A DNA stretch of 64,000 bases from Stenopsyche tienmushanensis (taxonomy: Eukaryota > Arthropoda > Insecta > Trichoptera > Stenopsychidae): positions 1,054,001 through 1,118,000 of the forward strand of contig WACJ01000529.1 of NCBI GenBank assembly GCA_008973525.1. Direction: 5' to 3'. Made by a program: the position numbers and the translations under genes. Below, piece after piece: positions 50,995 to 62,359 of this stretch (position 1 is its first letter; each line of letters opens with the position of its first letter). Below the pieces are notes generated by a model that saw nothing but the letters and a program-made list of their open reading frames with translations, did no database searches and was not told where the DNA came from.

Positions 50995-53362
50995 ATGAAG
51001 ATTTTAGAAAAAATAAAAATTCAATACAGAAAACTTTGTGAATCACTCAGTGATACTGTTCCTCAAAAGGAGATTATTGCAATTAATGTCTTTTTATTGC
51101 AATTCATTGGAATATGGAAGACTTCTAATATTTCCAAGAGGAATACCGTTATGCAATATGGTATATTTATAATGCAACTTATCATTCAATTGAATTTCAT
51201 CATACCTGGACTCTTGTTTGGGTTGAAAAATGCAAAAAATATCAACGAAATAATTGAAGCCATCACTCCTGCAACCAGTGCTGTTTTGTCGCTTTTTAAA
51301 TATGTTTGGATATTTTGGACCCGAAAAGAATTATTTGAACTTTTTTCTAGCATGCAAAATGATTGGAATAATCGTAAGTAAATATAAACTATTCAATTAC
51401 ATATTGATTTTAGCACAGTTATATTTTCTTATAAAAAATATATGTTACATTTTTATTTTAGAAATATTGATGACATCAAAACCAAAAAAGGTTCTATGGA
51501 TGGCAAATGTTAAAAGTCAAAGGTTCTCCTTTGCATACACCCTTCTGATGATTACTGTTTCCAACATGTTTACTTTTTATCCACTTTTGCAAATGATTTA
51601 CAAAAAAATATTCAATATTCCAATCGATGAGCTGATGTTGCCTTTTAAAGTCGTGTAAGAATAATTAATGTTAGACTAAGAAATATCAAAAACTTTAGAT
51701 CAATCGTTTGATATATTACAAAGCTAAGATGTAACGTTAAATACATGTTTTTTTTTTTAAAATTTTCACTATTACGTCTCATTGGGCTGTATGCCGTTCA
51801 ATGGACATTTTGAATTCGAATAACTTACATGGGTTATGGGGATGGGAAAAGAAACACGGAAATCAGTGAAAAATAAAATATATCTGATTTTTTCAATATT
51901 CCAAGGCTTCCAGATAGAAACATCCTACTGCGAGACTTCAATGCAACGAGCCATTTCTTTAATTAAGCAAAACCAAGGAATGCTCGAGGATAGCGAAGAA
52001 TAGATTTTCTCAGTCAAAGCTCATATATCACTCTTTCGTTTCTGTAGATGTTGGATCTTTTAAGTTACATAGTCAAATTTCACCCCTTGATAGACTACAA
52101 AATTCAAATAACATCTTTGAATTATTTCAGTTATCAACAGTAATTTTAATAACAGATTTTTATGCTCCTCGTATGATCTTTCCTGAATCCCGATATAACC
52201 TGAATAATAAGTATGTCATAGTTGGACTCAAATCAACGGCCTCTTGATGACAAAGTGGGCAGTTTGTTTTGTAAAAAAATAAGATCACAACGAAAAAAAA
52301 TGATTTCCAAATTAATAAAAATAGAAGTCATGATTTTGTGATGTTTTTTTTAATTAATTCTAAAAAATAACGTATTACTTATTTCAATATTTTCAGCTAT
52401 TTCTTCAGCGTCGATACCAATCCTGGATATTCAATAATTTATCTTATAACCTTCATAAACATGGAGCTTTCTCCCTATGCAGTTGGTGGGGTGGATTGCA
52501 TTTTCGTCTCCGTTTCGTTGCATATAATTGCCTATATGAAAATTCTCAGGACAGATTTAGCAAATATCGGAAGAAAATCATATAAAAATGAATCTCTTAA
52601 TAGAGAACAGAAAATAAAAAGACATTTTGATGAATATAAAGCAATATCACAATTAAAGAGTTGCATCATACGACATAATGTGATCATCTCGTATGTGAAA
52701 AGAGTTGAATCGATTTTTAGCGTTCAGGCGATGCTTCAGTATTTGTCGAGCTCTTTGACGATTTGTTTGATTATATTTCAACTAAGCAATGTAAGTATTT
52801 TTTAAAAATGCAGAAAAATTGCACACATCTGCATGTTGCATATTTTATATTGTTTTATTCACTGTTATTACTATAAATTGTAATTAATAATCATTTTTTA
52901 AGACTACAATAAAGAGAATCGTGATGTTAGTTGTATACTTTGGGGGATCTACAACACAACTTTACATGTTGGCTTGGTGTGGGCAGCAAATTCTTAATGA
53001 GGTAATTATTATAGCACTAGCATAATTTAAATAATTTTCTTTACAAAAATTCATCTTCATTTCAGCATTATCTCTTTTGCTATGCTGCATACAGCTGTCC
53101 TTGGTATATTTATGGAAAACGTTTTCGAAAAATGTTAATGCTTCTAGTTCAACGATCGCAAAGACCTTTGGGTATAACGGCTGCAAAATTCTATTTGATA
53201 TCCATCTCAGGATTCGAAAAGGTCTATTACAATCTTAAAATTAGCACAAATGCATTCGTAATTACTGATTAAAATATAATTTTTCAGATTATGAGAGCAG
53301 CAGCATCTTATTTCACATTGCTCCAACACATAAACAATAAAAGAGCCAAAAACACTGCATAA
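50995..53362 (+). CDS. Odorant receptor 1 (seven-transmembrane, 6 exons)
   Basis: An insect odorant receptor, a ligand-tuned subunit expected to form a cation channel with Orco in the dendrites of olfactory neurons. Exons: 50995-51373, 51462-51654, 52397-52790, 52903-53001, 53066-53221, 53288-53362; all GT..AG and in phase, 432 codons (431 residues). Hydrophobic segments alternate with short loops as in the 7tm_6 family. The C-terminal hallmark region reads YSCPWYIYGKRFRKMLMLLV, then QRSQRPLGITAAKFY and AAASYFTLLQ. Exon 5 has a weaker donor (GTCTAT). An upstream in-frame ATG at 50,938 would add 19 residues; I prefer 50,995 because it gives the same length as the neighbouring paralogue. The ligand is unknown. 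Polyadenylation signals lie at 53,433 and 53,586. Confidence 0.92.
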
Positions 53363-55053
53363 AAAATTGATCTGTAAAATTTGCAATCCAGTTTTTGGTT
53401 AATAATAGCATTATAAATTCTAGCAGTCGACCAATAAATGCTTAAATATTTAGAATCAATTTAGGGCAGTGTTTGCATGGTTTGACACAATTGGTTCTGT
53501 GATCAAATGCATGTATGCACTACGATTACCTTCCACTAATTAACCATGTAAATTGTTTGGATGTAGTCTGTAGGGAAAACCATGAAATAAATATATTATT
53601 TATATATTTAATATCATATAAATCCTGATAATCATATTTGCTTATGACCCTAATAATAAAAAAAGTGTGTCGGTGAATGGATATAATAAACGAAAGGATC
53701 TTCTTGGGTCTTATTGACTGTTAAAAATCTCACAGCGCTCATAATTTTGTATCGAGGCGTATAAAAGAATACACAATTATTACCGAAATTTGATAGAAGA
53801 ATATTTTATCCCTTGGATATCTCAATAAGGCCTAATTATATAATATAATTGGATGATTTATTTAATATTAATAAAGGTATGAGTTATCAAAATTGCCTAA
53901 ACCTTTAATTAGATTCAATTTAGCGTTAGAATGTATAAATTCTTATATTGTATATAAATTAGATGGATCAATGGGAACTAATGTTGTGTAATTTAATCGT
54001 AATTAAAATCCAATTATTTTTCCTAATTGGTTCTTGTAATGGCAAAGTATCCAATTATATAGATGTGTCTTCAGAAAGGGCTGATTTGTTTAAATTTAGT
54101 TAAAAAATGATTAAATATATTTAAATGTATAGTTTTTAAAGATTGAAATGTTCATAAAAATGTAATTTATTTAAAAAAATGATATATTGATTTTATAAAA
54201 AGAAAGTGTTCCCATTCTTAAATTGAGCTTAAAGTCTAGGGGTAATTTATATTTGTAGGTCTCGAGAATAAACTCTTCTTCATGCACACCAAAAAGCAAC
54301 TTGGTCGTTATAAGAACTCCTTATAACGACCTATATATAGCATAGGTTCCCGAACTAGGGGTGACGTTTTCGGGTGACGACCCCTGTTTATAAAAGCCAT
54401 ATGACCTGCAGCCCCCAAGCAATCGAAAAAGGTATTTTTAATAAGATAATTAAAAAATAGACACAAATGAAACGAAAAGTCGAAAGGCAAGCATTGTCAC
54501 ATTTGGGTATGAATGATATATACCACACAAGAGTTATGTGAGCAATTTTTCATTAAACAAGTTACGTGCCGAGGAATCATTCTGTAAATCCAAGAATTCA
54601 TCTTGTAAATCAAGGGAAGCAGAGAATGGATTTCATGACAATTTAGTTTATTTTTCTCTCAGTTCAGGGAAGTAATACTAAAGTTCGTTTTCATGGGATT
54701 CGAGATGCCCAGTAAGCCCCTCATTCAAATTTTCATTTATTTCACCTTCAGATTCATCTATCACTTTTTCTTTATCGAGTTTCTCAAATATGGCAGTGTT
54801 TACAAGTTAATTTTTCTTCGCCAGTTTTGCAGCTTAGATAAAAATGCCCTGAGATTATCGAAAAATGTGATAATATTGTTTTCTTTTCCCTGAAGTTTCA
54901 GGTTATACCTATTTTACTGCTCTAATATATCTGCTAAATATGTTACTGTTTTCAACGAAGCTTTGTCGTTGAAGTATACCAAAAGGTCATGTTTCTTTTG
55001 CACTAAAAAAGAAGAATCTCGTGATCAGAATCCATGACTTTGTACAATTCTTT
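52843..55053 (+). repeat. Segmental duplication, copy 1 (source)
   Basis: Direct repeat of the block that starts at 61,841. It begins inside intron 3 of odorant receptor 1 and covers exons 4-6, the 3' flank and most of a hAT relic. The offset is exactly 8,998 bases across the exons. Differences are few in the exons and introns and more frequent, with indels, in the downstream flank. Confidence 0.95.
54304..54331. repeat. Perfect hairpin next to the hAT end
   Basis: GTCGTTATAAG and CTTATAACGAC are exact complements separated by a few bases. It lies directly outside the low-coordinate end of the hAT relic. The right arm is deleted in the duplicated copy near 63,296, consistent with hairpin-associated deletion. 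Confidence 0.6.
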
Positions 55054-55639
55054 AAACAGACGGGTGTCTCCAGATTTGATTTGAAACCTATTTATATTCT
55101 CTACTTTTTGTAGTGTTTTCAAGTCCACTACAAAATAGGAACTCTTCTTTGATATCATCTGAATTAATATATTTCACGAAGTTATGCAAATGAGCACATG
55201 AGCTTACGTCTGTTGATCATCTTGAACTTGAAGAGAAAAAGCTTGATTTCATTCAAAATCTGCTCTTTAACGTCTAGGTCTTTGATATTTCTATATTACT
55301 TCTAATATACGCCGCCGAATAGTATTATTAGACAGAGATATTCGTTGCATCTTTACTTCACTGAAATCCCCAAGAATTAATTTCACCATCTTCAACAAGC
55401 AGGGCGTGATGAGCATTTCTCCAATTGTCTGGTTTTTTTTTACTTGGCAATTTCCAATACGACTTCATATGATGTTTGCACTAATGATGCGCTCGCTTGC
55501 TGAAATCTTCCTGTTTGACCAAGTCTTTGAGGTTAGCAACTAGTTTCATGCCAATGAATATTTGCATTTTAGTGAATATTTTTTTAGTTGACTGTATAAG
55601 TTGGCGACCCCACAAAAGTGCATAGGTTGGGAACCCATG
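54341..55639 (-). mobile_element. hAT transposase relic (ZBED/SCAND3-like), copy 1
   Basis: Minus-strand reading of a hAT transposase lacking its N-terminal BED finger. In order: FQQASASLVQTSYEVVLEI, TIGEMLITPCLLKMVKLILG, MQRISLSNNTIRRRI, a D-rich segment with QQTDVSSCAHLHNFVKYI and KEEFLFC, TRLFKELYKVMDSDHEI, FLVQKKHDLLVYFNDKASLK, YNLKLQGKENN, FFDNLRAFLSKLQNWRRK, a fragment FPELREK, LDLQNDSSARNLFNEKLLT. Several frameshifts and stops (for example after ILEQ) make it dead. The ends CATAGGTTCCC and GGGAACCCATG are mirrored as expected for hAT terminal repeats. I saw no convincing 8-bp target duplication. Confidence 0.88.
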
Positions 55640-55644
55640 CCATA

Positions 55645-56185
55645 AAGATACGTTCACCCAGGTGGCCTGTTGGGTGAACGTTCACAAATAAACCCAAACC
55701 AAGTTTATGAAAATAAACATTTACACTGCCATCTAAATTGCATTATACATATGTCGGATTTTAATTAAAAACTGGGTACATTCTTCTGTAACTTGTAAAA
55801 ATCTTCTCTTATCGTTGCCGTTGAGTTAGTCTTGATCACGCTTAAGGATTAGGTTCATCAAGAAATGTCGCAACAAGGGATTTTCTCTTTCAGAAGATCT
55901 TCGATACGTTAGTAAAACAAACACGTAGAACACCCCGACGTAATGCGTTCTCGCTTAGGGGCAGCCTGAGGGTGCACTTTAGATTTAAAGGAATTTGTCC
56001 TACATTAAAGTGATCTTAGATAGTTGAGGAATTCATTAAAAAATTGAATGAAAATTTGAATTTAGCCCTTTTCATATCAAGTGATTCTGAGTATAAAACA
56101 TAAAAGTTAGTTCCATCACATCTCATTTCATATGTCAGTGACAATATCTAAAGAATATCGGTGTATTTTATTTTTAAACAAAAGT
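55645..56185. other. Intergenic spacer before odorant receptor 2
   Basis: No gene seen. It includes the presumed promoter of the second receptor, with GTATAAAACA at 56,091-56,100. Confidence 0.4.
56091..56100 (+). promoter_or_regulatory. Possible TATA box of odorant receptor 2
   Basis: GTATAAAACA lies about 100 bases upstream of the ATG at 56,190, a plausible spacing for a short 5' UTR. In AT-rich DNA such matches also arise by chance. Confidence 0.35.
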
Positions 56186-56189
56186 AAGA

Positions 56190-59100
56190 ATGGATAAAGA
56201 TTTTGATTCCCAAAAAGATGACGATGGAAAAAATGATACATCTTTAGAAATTCTGCGCAAAAATATTTCCATGCTAAGAATAATAGGGGTGTGGCCGAAT
56301 AGTAATAATTTAAAAATTATCGAATTTATTAGATTTCTGATAACACCTTTCTTAACCTCATCGATAATGGTCCCTCAAATATTATATTTGATGAGGAAGT
56401 CTGAAAAATTAACAGACGCAACCGAAGTTCTCGCAACTTTTTTGTGCGAATTCGTCATGTTCTTAAAGTATTTTTTTATGTATTTCCAAAGAAATGATCT
56501 TCGAAATTTCATATTCAAACTACAAAGGATGTGTAAGTATGCTGAAACATCTTAATTTAATTATTTCTGCCGAATGTTCTCATACTTACTGTTTTTGATA
56601 GATTCTCAAACATCAGACAAGAACTATTTGGATGTCATAAAAGCTGCTGATAAGAAGTCTGAAAAACTAGTTCGATACTATCATTTTCTGATGTGTCTAA
56701 TTGTAATCAACTTTAGCTGCGTACCATTGCTGATAGTGTTGAAACAAACATTAACTGATTCGTCGACACTTGAACTAGTTTTTCCTCTCAAAGTCGAGTA
56801 AGTTCTGTATATTTATTCCACAAACAGAAAATTGAACTGAATACACATTTCTATCAAAGAATGGTCAACTGTACTTTTCTAATCTTTCTTCTATATTTTT
56901 TTTTGTTTTTTAATATTTTGTATTATATTAGGGAATACAAAGAATATATAATTATAGATAAAAAAAATCTATTAGCCAGAATTACATTATAATATTTAAA
57001 CTATTAATGATTAACAACATTGACTTAAGGAATAGAAGTAGAAACAATCATATGTAACAGAAATATTAGGGGGAACAAAGAGTATTTGCATATTTTGAGA
57101 TCTTATGTTTGATCTTAATTTGTGTTCTAGACACAGTGATGGAAACATCTTTATAAGTATTTTTTTATAAAACTATTGTTAAACTTTATTTTTGGGTAAT
57201 TTTTTTTCTTTTATTATTAAGATTGAAATGTCCAAAATTGAAACTAATGAAATCCACATCTGGAATTCTATGCTGAGTTTTTTTTATTTTGGTTTGATTA
57301 AAAAAAGGTTATTTTTTTAATATGTTGGGATTTATTGTAGACAATTCAAATTTTTGCATAAAATATTAGAAGAGAAATGTCCGTATTTATTCAATAGAAA
57401 AAAGACGATACTGGTTCATGAGGCGCGCCTTCGTGAACTAGAAAAGAGAGAAAAAACTATTCCAAAATGCAGCTGAGGTAAAAATGTATTTAAATTCGTT
57501 TTATGCTTTTGAGTCGGAAAGTTTTTATTTAAAAGGAAATGAAAGACTGAAAAACGGGAAAACGTTAGAAATATGTATTGAATAATGAACAGAATTATGT
57601 TTTAAAGAATTGCATATAAAAAAATTGAAGTTTCTCTTAATTAAATGTGCGAGTACTTTTTGGTCCTCCTAATAAGAGTACACTTAAACCTCTTTTAGTG
57701 CGACTTTTTTTTTGCGATTTCGAAGTTATGCTATATATTATTCCTACCAGATTTATTTCAAAATTTATTTTTCAACTATTTAAAAAAAAATTAAAACTGA
57801 CAAATAGACAAAGAAAAAGAAAAAATAAGGCCAAAAACTGACATGACTGAATTTTTTTTAGCAGTCGCCATTTTGTGATATGTTATTTTTGAGTTAGGAA
57901 CTATAGTGACATCTTTATTAATTGATTAAGAGACGATCTACACAGAAAAATTATGACATTGACACTGAATATACTATTTCTTCCGAAGAAGAGAGCGATT
58001 TTGAGCCATATTGAAAATTGCAACGAAATTATTATACAGCAATGATATGTTGTTTATAATTAAAATAATTAGTATTTCAGTCATTTTTAATGTCTATGAT
58101 AGAGCTAAAATATTACAATAGAGCGCAATATTGAATAAATATAATGGATGTATTACAAATATCTTTCCCTAGTTTTAGGATAAACAACATGGATACAATC
58201 ACATATTCATTTATTTACCTATGGATGATATTCGTTTTGCTGTCAATGACATTTATGTTTACTGGACTCGATTGCACATTTGTCACCTTATCTTTACACG
58301 TGGTTGCACATTTGAAAATTGTCGCAAAACGCATAGAAAGAGTTGGATTGACTAAAAGAATGATTAAAAATATTAGCCGGCGTGATGGTAAGTGCTACAA
58401 GTAGCTTTGACCAAATCGTTTCATAAGTGAATGATTTGGATTCAGAGGCGTGGTTTTTAAAAATATTTTACTTTGTACTATAATTTTTAAAGTTTTAAAA
58501 GAAGAACATACAAATAGACGAGTAATAAAGTACGTATCTGAAGAGGAAGCTATTGATCAATTGAATGGGTGTATTAAAACACACAATGATGCTTTAAATC
58601 TGGTTCAAAATTTGGAAGACTTATTCAGTCATCAAATCTTCATTCAATACACGATCGGGTCCTTCATGATATGTTTCATCCTCTTCGAAATCACTGTTGT
58701 ACGTTGCAAATTCTAAAATATATTTAATTTAAATGCTTTAATAATGTGATTTGTAAGAAATTCAATAACTTTATAGAAGAATATGTATTATTTTAGAACA
58801 TAGGAGAAAACAAATTGATTTTGTATTCATCATTCTTAATCGGTGCATTTGTTCAACTATACATTGTTGCAAGGTATGGACAAAACATACAGAACGAAGT
58901 AAATCAACTTTTTAGATATATAAAAATCAAATTTGAATAAATTAAAAATGTATTACATCATATGCATTTGATTTTAAGTCTTTCAATATAGCAAAGGCGG
59001 GATATGGATGTCCATGGTTTTATTATGGAAAAAGATTTCGTAAATCCGTACTTTTGTTGATCCTGAGAGCTCAAAGACCGGTTGGAATAACCGCAGCAAA

Positions 59101-59279
59101 ATTTTATTATATTTCAATAGAAAATTTTTCAAAGGTATTCTATGTTTTAAAAGCGAATAATATTCCAAATGTGCTTTTATGATTATTATAATTTTTTTCA
59201 GATTATGCAAGCGGCTGCTTCTTATTTCACATTGCTCCAGACAGTCAAAAATAAGCCTCATATATCGTCAGATAATTGA
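56190..59279 (+). CDS. Odorant receptor 2 (7 exons)
   Basis: A paralogue of the receptor at 50,995. Exons: 56190-56532, 56602-56797, 58173-58387, 58493-58698, 58797-58898, 58979-59134, 59202-59279, all in phase with GT..AG borders, 432 codons (431 residues, the same as its neighbour). Shared hallmark segments: GLDCTFVTLSLHVVAHLKI, YGCPWFYYGKRFRKSVLLLI, RAQRPVGITAAKFYYISIE, AAASYFTLLQ. For exon 6 the acceptor at 58,978 restores the same length and alignment as the paralogue; the nearer AG at 58,991 would shift the frame. Intron 2 (1,375 bp) contains repeat copy D. An extra 105-bp intron (58,388-58,492) interrupts what is a single exon in the neighbour. It is expected to be an Orco-dependent chemoreceptor; the ligand is unknown. 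Confidence 0.9.
57655..58095 (+). repeat. Unclassified dispersed repeat family, copy D
   Basis: Lies inside intron 2 of odorant receptor 2. In order: ACTTAAACCTCTTTTAGTGC, GCGATTTCGAAGTTATG (also in copy A), CTACCAGATTTATTTCAAAA, TTTTTCAACTATTTAAAAAA, GGCCAAAAACTGACATG, CAGTCGCCATTTTGTGA, GTGACATCTTTATTAATTGA, then a coding-like stretch DIDTEYTISSEEESDFEPY followed by a stop. It ends near the AATTAGTATTTCAGTCATTT block. Confidence 0.75.
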
Positions 59280-59284
59280 TTGAT

Positions 59285-59860
59285 TGAAAGTTTTTATAAA
59301 TAACACCATAGATTAAAGCTATTGACCGCTTAAGCTGCAATATCGTATTAATGCGGGAGGCAGTAACCGAAATTTTGCACCCATTTATACAAAGCTAATT
59401 TTTGCTCCAGTCAGTATTTATACAATATAAATCAGGAAAGTTGAGAGTCTACCAAGCTTTAAATGTTGTGAACATTAAAAAAAAAATTTAAAACTGGAAC
59501 AAAAAACTGCTTTTTTGTATACAAGTAGTTTACATTAATTATTGTAAAATAATCGTCGTCTACTTTCGACACAAGGTGGCTAAGGCTTCAGTAGTCGTAG
59601 CTAAACTTATGGCGTGGAAACTTGATTGAAGTGTTGCAACTTTCAAAGCAATGCAATATTAAATACATGTAATATTTATTGTAAGCAGCTAAAACATAGT
59701 TTCAGTTTTGTAGGTTTAAGACATTTATATAATAGTTATTAACAGGTCTCAAAAATTGTTATAAATTTCGGCAACAACCATCATGTTACTATCTCCCGTG
59801 GGTTCAACGAAATGTATACTAGTGAATTTTTATTTAAAATGCTTTTTAATAAAAAATTAT
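59285..59860. other. 3' flank of odorant receptor 2
   Basis: No gene seen. An ATTAAA at about 59,311 could serve as polyadenylation signal. Confidence 0.35.
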
Positions 59861-59866
59861 AATATG

Positions 59867-60558
59867 CGAGGCATGTTCAGAAAGTAAGTGTACTGTGACC
59901 ACAACGGGTTGTGTTTTTTTGTTTTTTGACAGTTGGCAACACTGAGTGGTAAAAGGGGATCTCAGCATCTGCCGATGAAACGTTATAACACCTCTGAGCC
60001 AAAAAATAGTCGTTATACCAATTTCTCATCTGCCAAGAAATTCAAAATCATAATTTCGGACAAAAATCATGGTCTCAGTATTTTGGAACCGAAAAGGCAT
60101 AATTTTGGTTAAGTTTCTGCCTCAGGGAGAGACCATTAATACACAAAAATATTGTGAGACCCTAAAAAATTCAAAAAGAGCATTCAAAACAAAAGGAGGG
60201 GGAATACTGACTCATTTGGTTGGGATGTTTTAAGCCACTTTCTTGTATTCCCCTGACAGCGTCCTCAGATGACCATTTTTTCACTTTTGTGAAGGAACAT
60301 ATGGGTGGAATTAGTTTTTTAATCGACGAAAAGCTGCAAAAAGAGTTTCTAAAGTGGGCAAAGGAGCTCACGGGAGAGTCCTTCGAGGAGGGCATAAAGA
60401 AGCTTGTGCCACGACTCATCACATGCATTGAATGAATTGATAATTATGTGGAAAAATAGTCAATAAATGTATCAACAATATCCTGTATTATTTTTTCATA
60501 TACCCTTTTTCTAAAAATATATAAAAATGTAGTACACTTACTTTCTGAATATTTCTCG
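59867..60558 (+). mobile_element. Internally deleted mariner element with terminal repeats
   Basis: The ends are near-complementary: CGAGGCATGTTCAGAAAGTA at the left and TACTTTCTGAATATTTCTCG at the right, the match continuing inward to AGTGTAC. Only the C-terminal half of the transposase remains: SSAKKFKIIIS, MVSVFWNRKGIILVKFLPQG, TINTQKYCETLKNSKRAFKT, then DDHFFTFVKEHMGGISF, KLVPRLITCIE, a TGA, IDNYVEK. At 692 bp it is about half a normal mariner, so roughly 600 bp, including the first catalytic Asp, was lost between about 59,930 and 60,030. The flanking dinucleotides are TG and TA, so one copy of the TA target site has mutated. Inactive, but its intact ends could once have been mobilised in trans. 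Confidence 0.88.
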
Positions 60559-60564
60559 TACATA

Positions 60565-61590
60565 ACATTGTAGATTCATAATTCACGTTTTAATATTAAC
60601 TCGATCGACGGTGTTGATTATGGCCAGCGCTGCTCAGACATAAAGCGTAGCACAAAAGGGATAAAAGTTTGTGTACAAAAATTTTCCAATTAGTGTATGT
60701 ATGTAAATCACTAAAATCAATAAATGTTTGTTTGAAAAATGAAGTCCAAAGAAACGACGTAAAATTTTGGGATGGGGTAAGGATTGGGATGGGGTGCTGC
60801 AAAGAAAATTTTACTCAAAGAGGGGGGTCCGCGGACTAAATAAGTTTGAGAGCCGCTGGTTTACAGCATTACAATGGCTCTATTGCACCAATATAACATA
60901 AATCATATTTTAGATATTTTATCAAAAAATTATTTTATCATATTTTATCCATAAAATTATTATTAAAGGTGTTATTTTATTAATAAAAAACGAATATTTT
61001 AAAGACAAAAATAATTTATTACAAAAAATAATATGTATTATAATATTTGTAACATCGACATCTATACGCAAATGCATTGTTAATTATTTATTAATTGTAT
61101 TTTAAACAAATATTTTAAATTTTAATATTTAAATAAAAGCAAAAAAGCATTATGAAATTGGTTGTTAAATGTCAATTTAAAATTCGGAAAAAATATTGTA
61201 TATAAGAAAAAAATATAGCAAAGATACGAACCATTTGAAACGTCAATAATATTATTGACACAAAAATGCCAAAACAACAATAAATTCGAGAATAAAAGTA
61301 ATTTTTACTTTCATATATAAAAAAAAACATTTTAATTACAATCTGATTCTAAGATATGATCAAGATTATTTTTACCTATTGTACTTGTCAAGGATATTAT
61401 TTTAAAAGTCTTTCATATAACTTAAATATAGCACAAAACTCAGTAGTAAAGAAACACAAATCATTACTAACCATAAAGCTGGTTAAACTATATATAAGAT
61501 CTAATTATACAAATAAAATTTTAATACAATATGTACAGGGAGAAATAAAAATTGATTCAATCGCTTTTGGAATGAATGTTATATAGAGCA
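60565..61590. other. Intergenic, no gene seen
   Basis: Very AT-rich. No feature is recognised apart from A/T runs. Confidence 0.4.
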
Positions 61591-61593
61591 CAA

Positions 61594-61839
61594 CTATGCT
61601 GCACACCACGACATTTTACTGTAATTGTCTTTCATTTCAGATAACAAGGTAACACCGCAAGAATCGCTCCTTGATATGGGATTAAATCTTTGGAGGCTGT
61701 TCTTTTTCGCAGTAATTTTACCGGTGAATTTGCTGTCATTGGAATCGAACGAAGAATAAAGAAACTCCTCAAATGGGTCTTGATTGAATAATTCCTTCAG
61801 CGAACTCAATCCTTCAACGATTGAGTTCGCTGTGATTGA
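61594..61839 (-). other. Unidentified open frame abutting the duplication breakpoint
   Basis: The minus strand is open from the breakpoint down to a stop at 61,594, reading SITANSIVEGLSSLKELFNQ, then DPFEEFLYSSFDSND, SKFTGKITAKKN and SLQRFNPISRSDSCGV. Codon choice and composition look more like coding DNA than nearby frames, and there is an AG at CAATCACAG|CGAAC. There is no ATG start in the open part. It could be an exon or transposon fragment cut by the inserted receptor copy, or chance. I do not recognise the family. Confidence 0.25.
61800..61830. repeat. Perfect 12-bp hairpin at the duplication breakpoint
   Basis: GCGAACTCAATC (61,800-61,811) and GATTGAGTTCGC (61,819-61,830) are exact complements with a 7-base loop. 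The second arm ends 11 bases before the duplicated block starts at 61,841; a further TGATTGAG lies between. Confidence 0.7.
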
Positions 61840-61900
61840 GTTTTATATTGTTTTATTCACTGTTATTACTATAAATTGTAATTAATAATCATTTTTTAAG

Positions 61901-62359
61901 ACTACAATAAAGAGAATCGTGATGTTAGTTGTATACTTTGGGGGATCTACAACACAACTTTACATGTTGGCTTGGTGTGGGCAGCAAATTCTTAATGAGG
62001 TAATTATTATAGCACTAGCATAATTTAAATAATTTTCTTTACAAAAATTCATCTTCATTTCAGCATTATCTCTTTTGCTATGCTGCATACAGCTGTCCTT
62101 GGTATATTTATGGAAAACGTTTTCGAAAAATGTTAATGCTTCTAGTTCAACGATCGCAAAGACCTTTGGGTATAACGGCTGCAAAATTCTATCTGATATC
62201 CATCTCAGGATTCGAAAAGGTCTATCACAATCTTAAAATTAGCATAAATGCATTCGTAATTACTGATAAAATATATTTTTTCAGATTATGAGAGCAGCAG
62301 CATCTTATTTCACATTGCTCCAACACATAAACAATAAAAGAGCCAAAAACACTGCATAA
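61901..62359 (+). pseudogene. Odorant receptor 3, partial copy (last three exons)
   Basis: Exons 61901-61999, 62064-62219 and 62285-62359 are copies of exons 4-6 of the receptor at 50,995. The only exonic change I see is TTG to CTG, which leaves the Leu unchanged, so the encoded 109 residues are identical. Splice borders are intact (TTTTAAG|..GAG|GTAATT, TTTCAG|..AAG|GTCTAT, TTTCAG|). Exons 1-3 are absent upstream: the sequence before 61,841 is unrelated. It is therefore a truncated gene, unless it is spliced to something upstream or the assembly has joined sequences wrongly. Confidence 0.9.

Noticed and set aside
58991..58996. Nearer acceptors for receptor 2 exon 6
   Set aside because: Using the AG at 58,991 shifts the frame and that at 58,996 removes six residues; the AG at 58,978 keeps frame, length (156 bases) and alignment with the paralogue.
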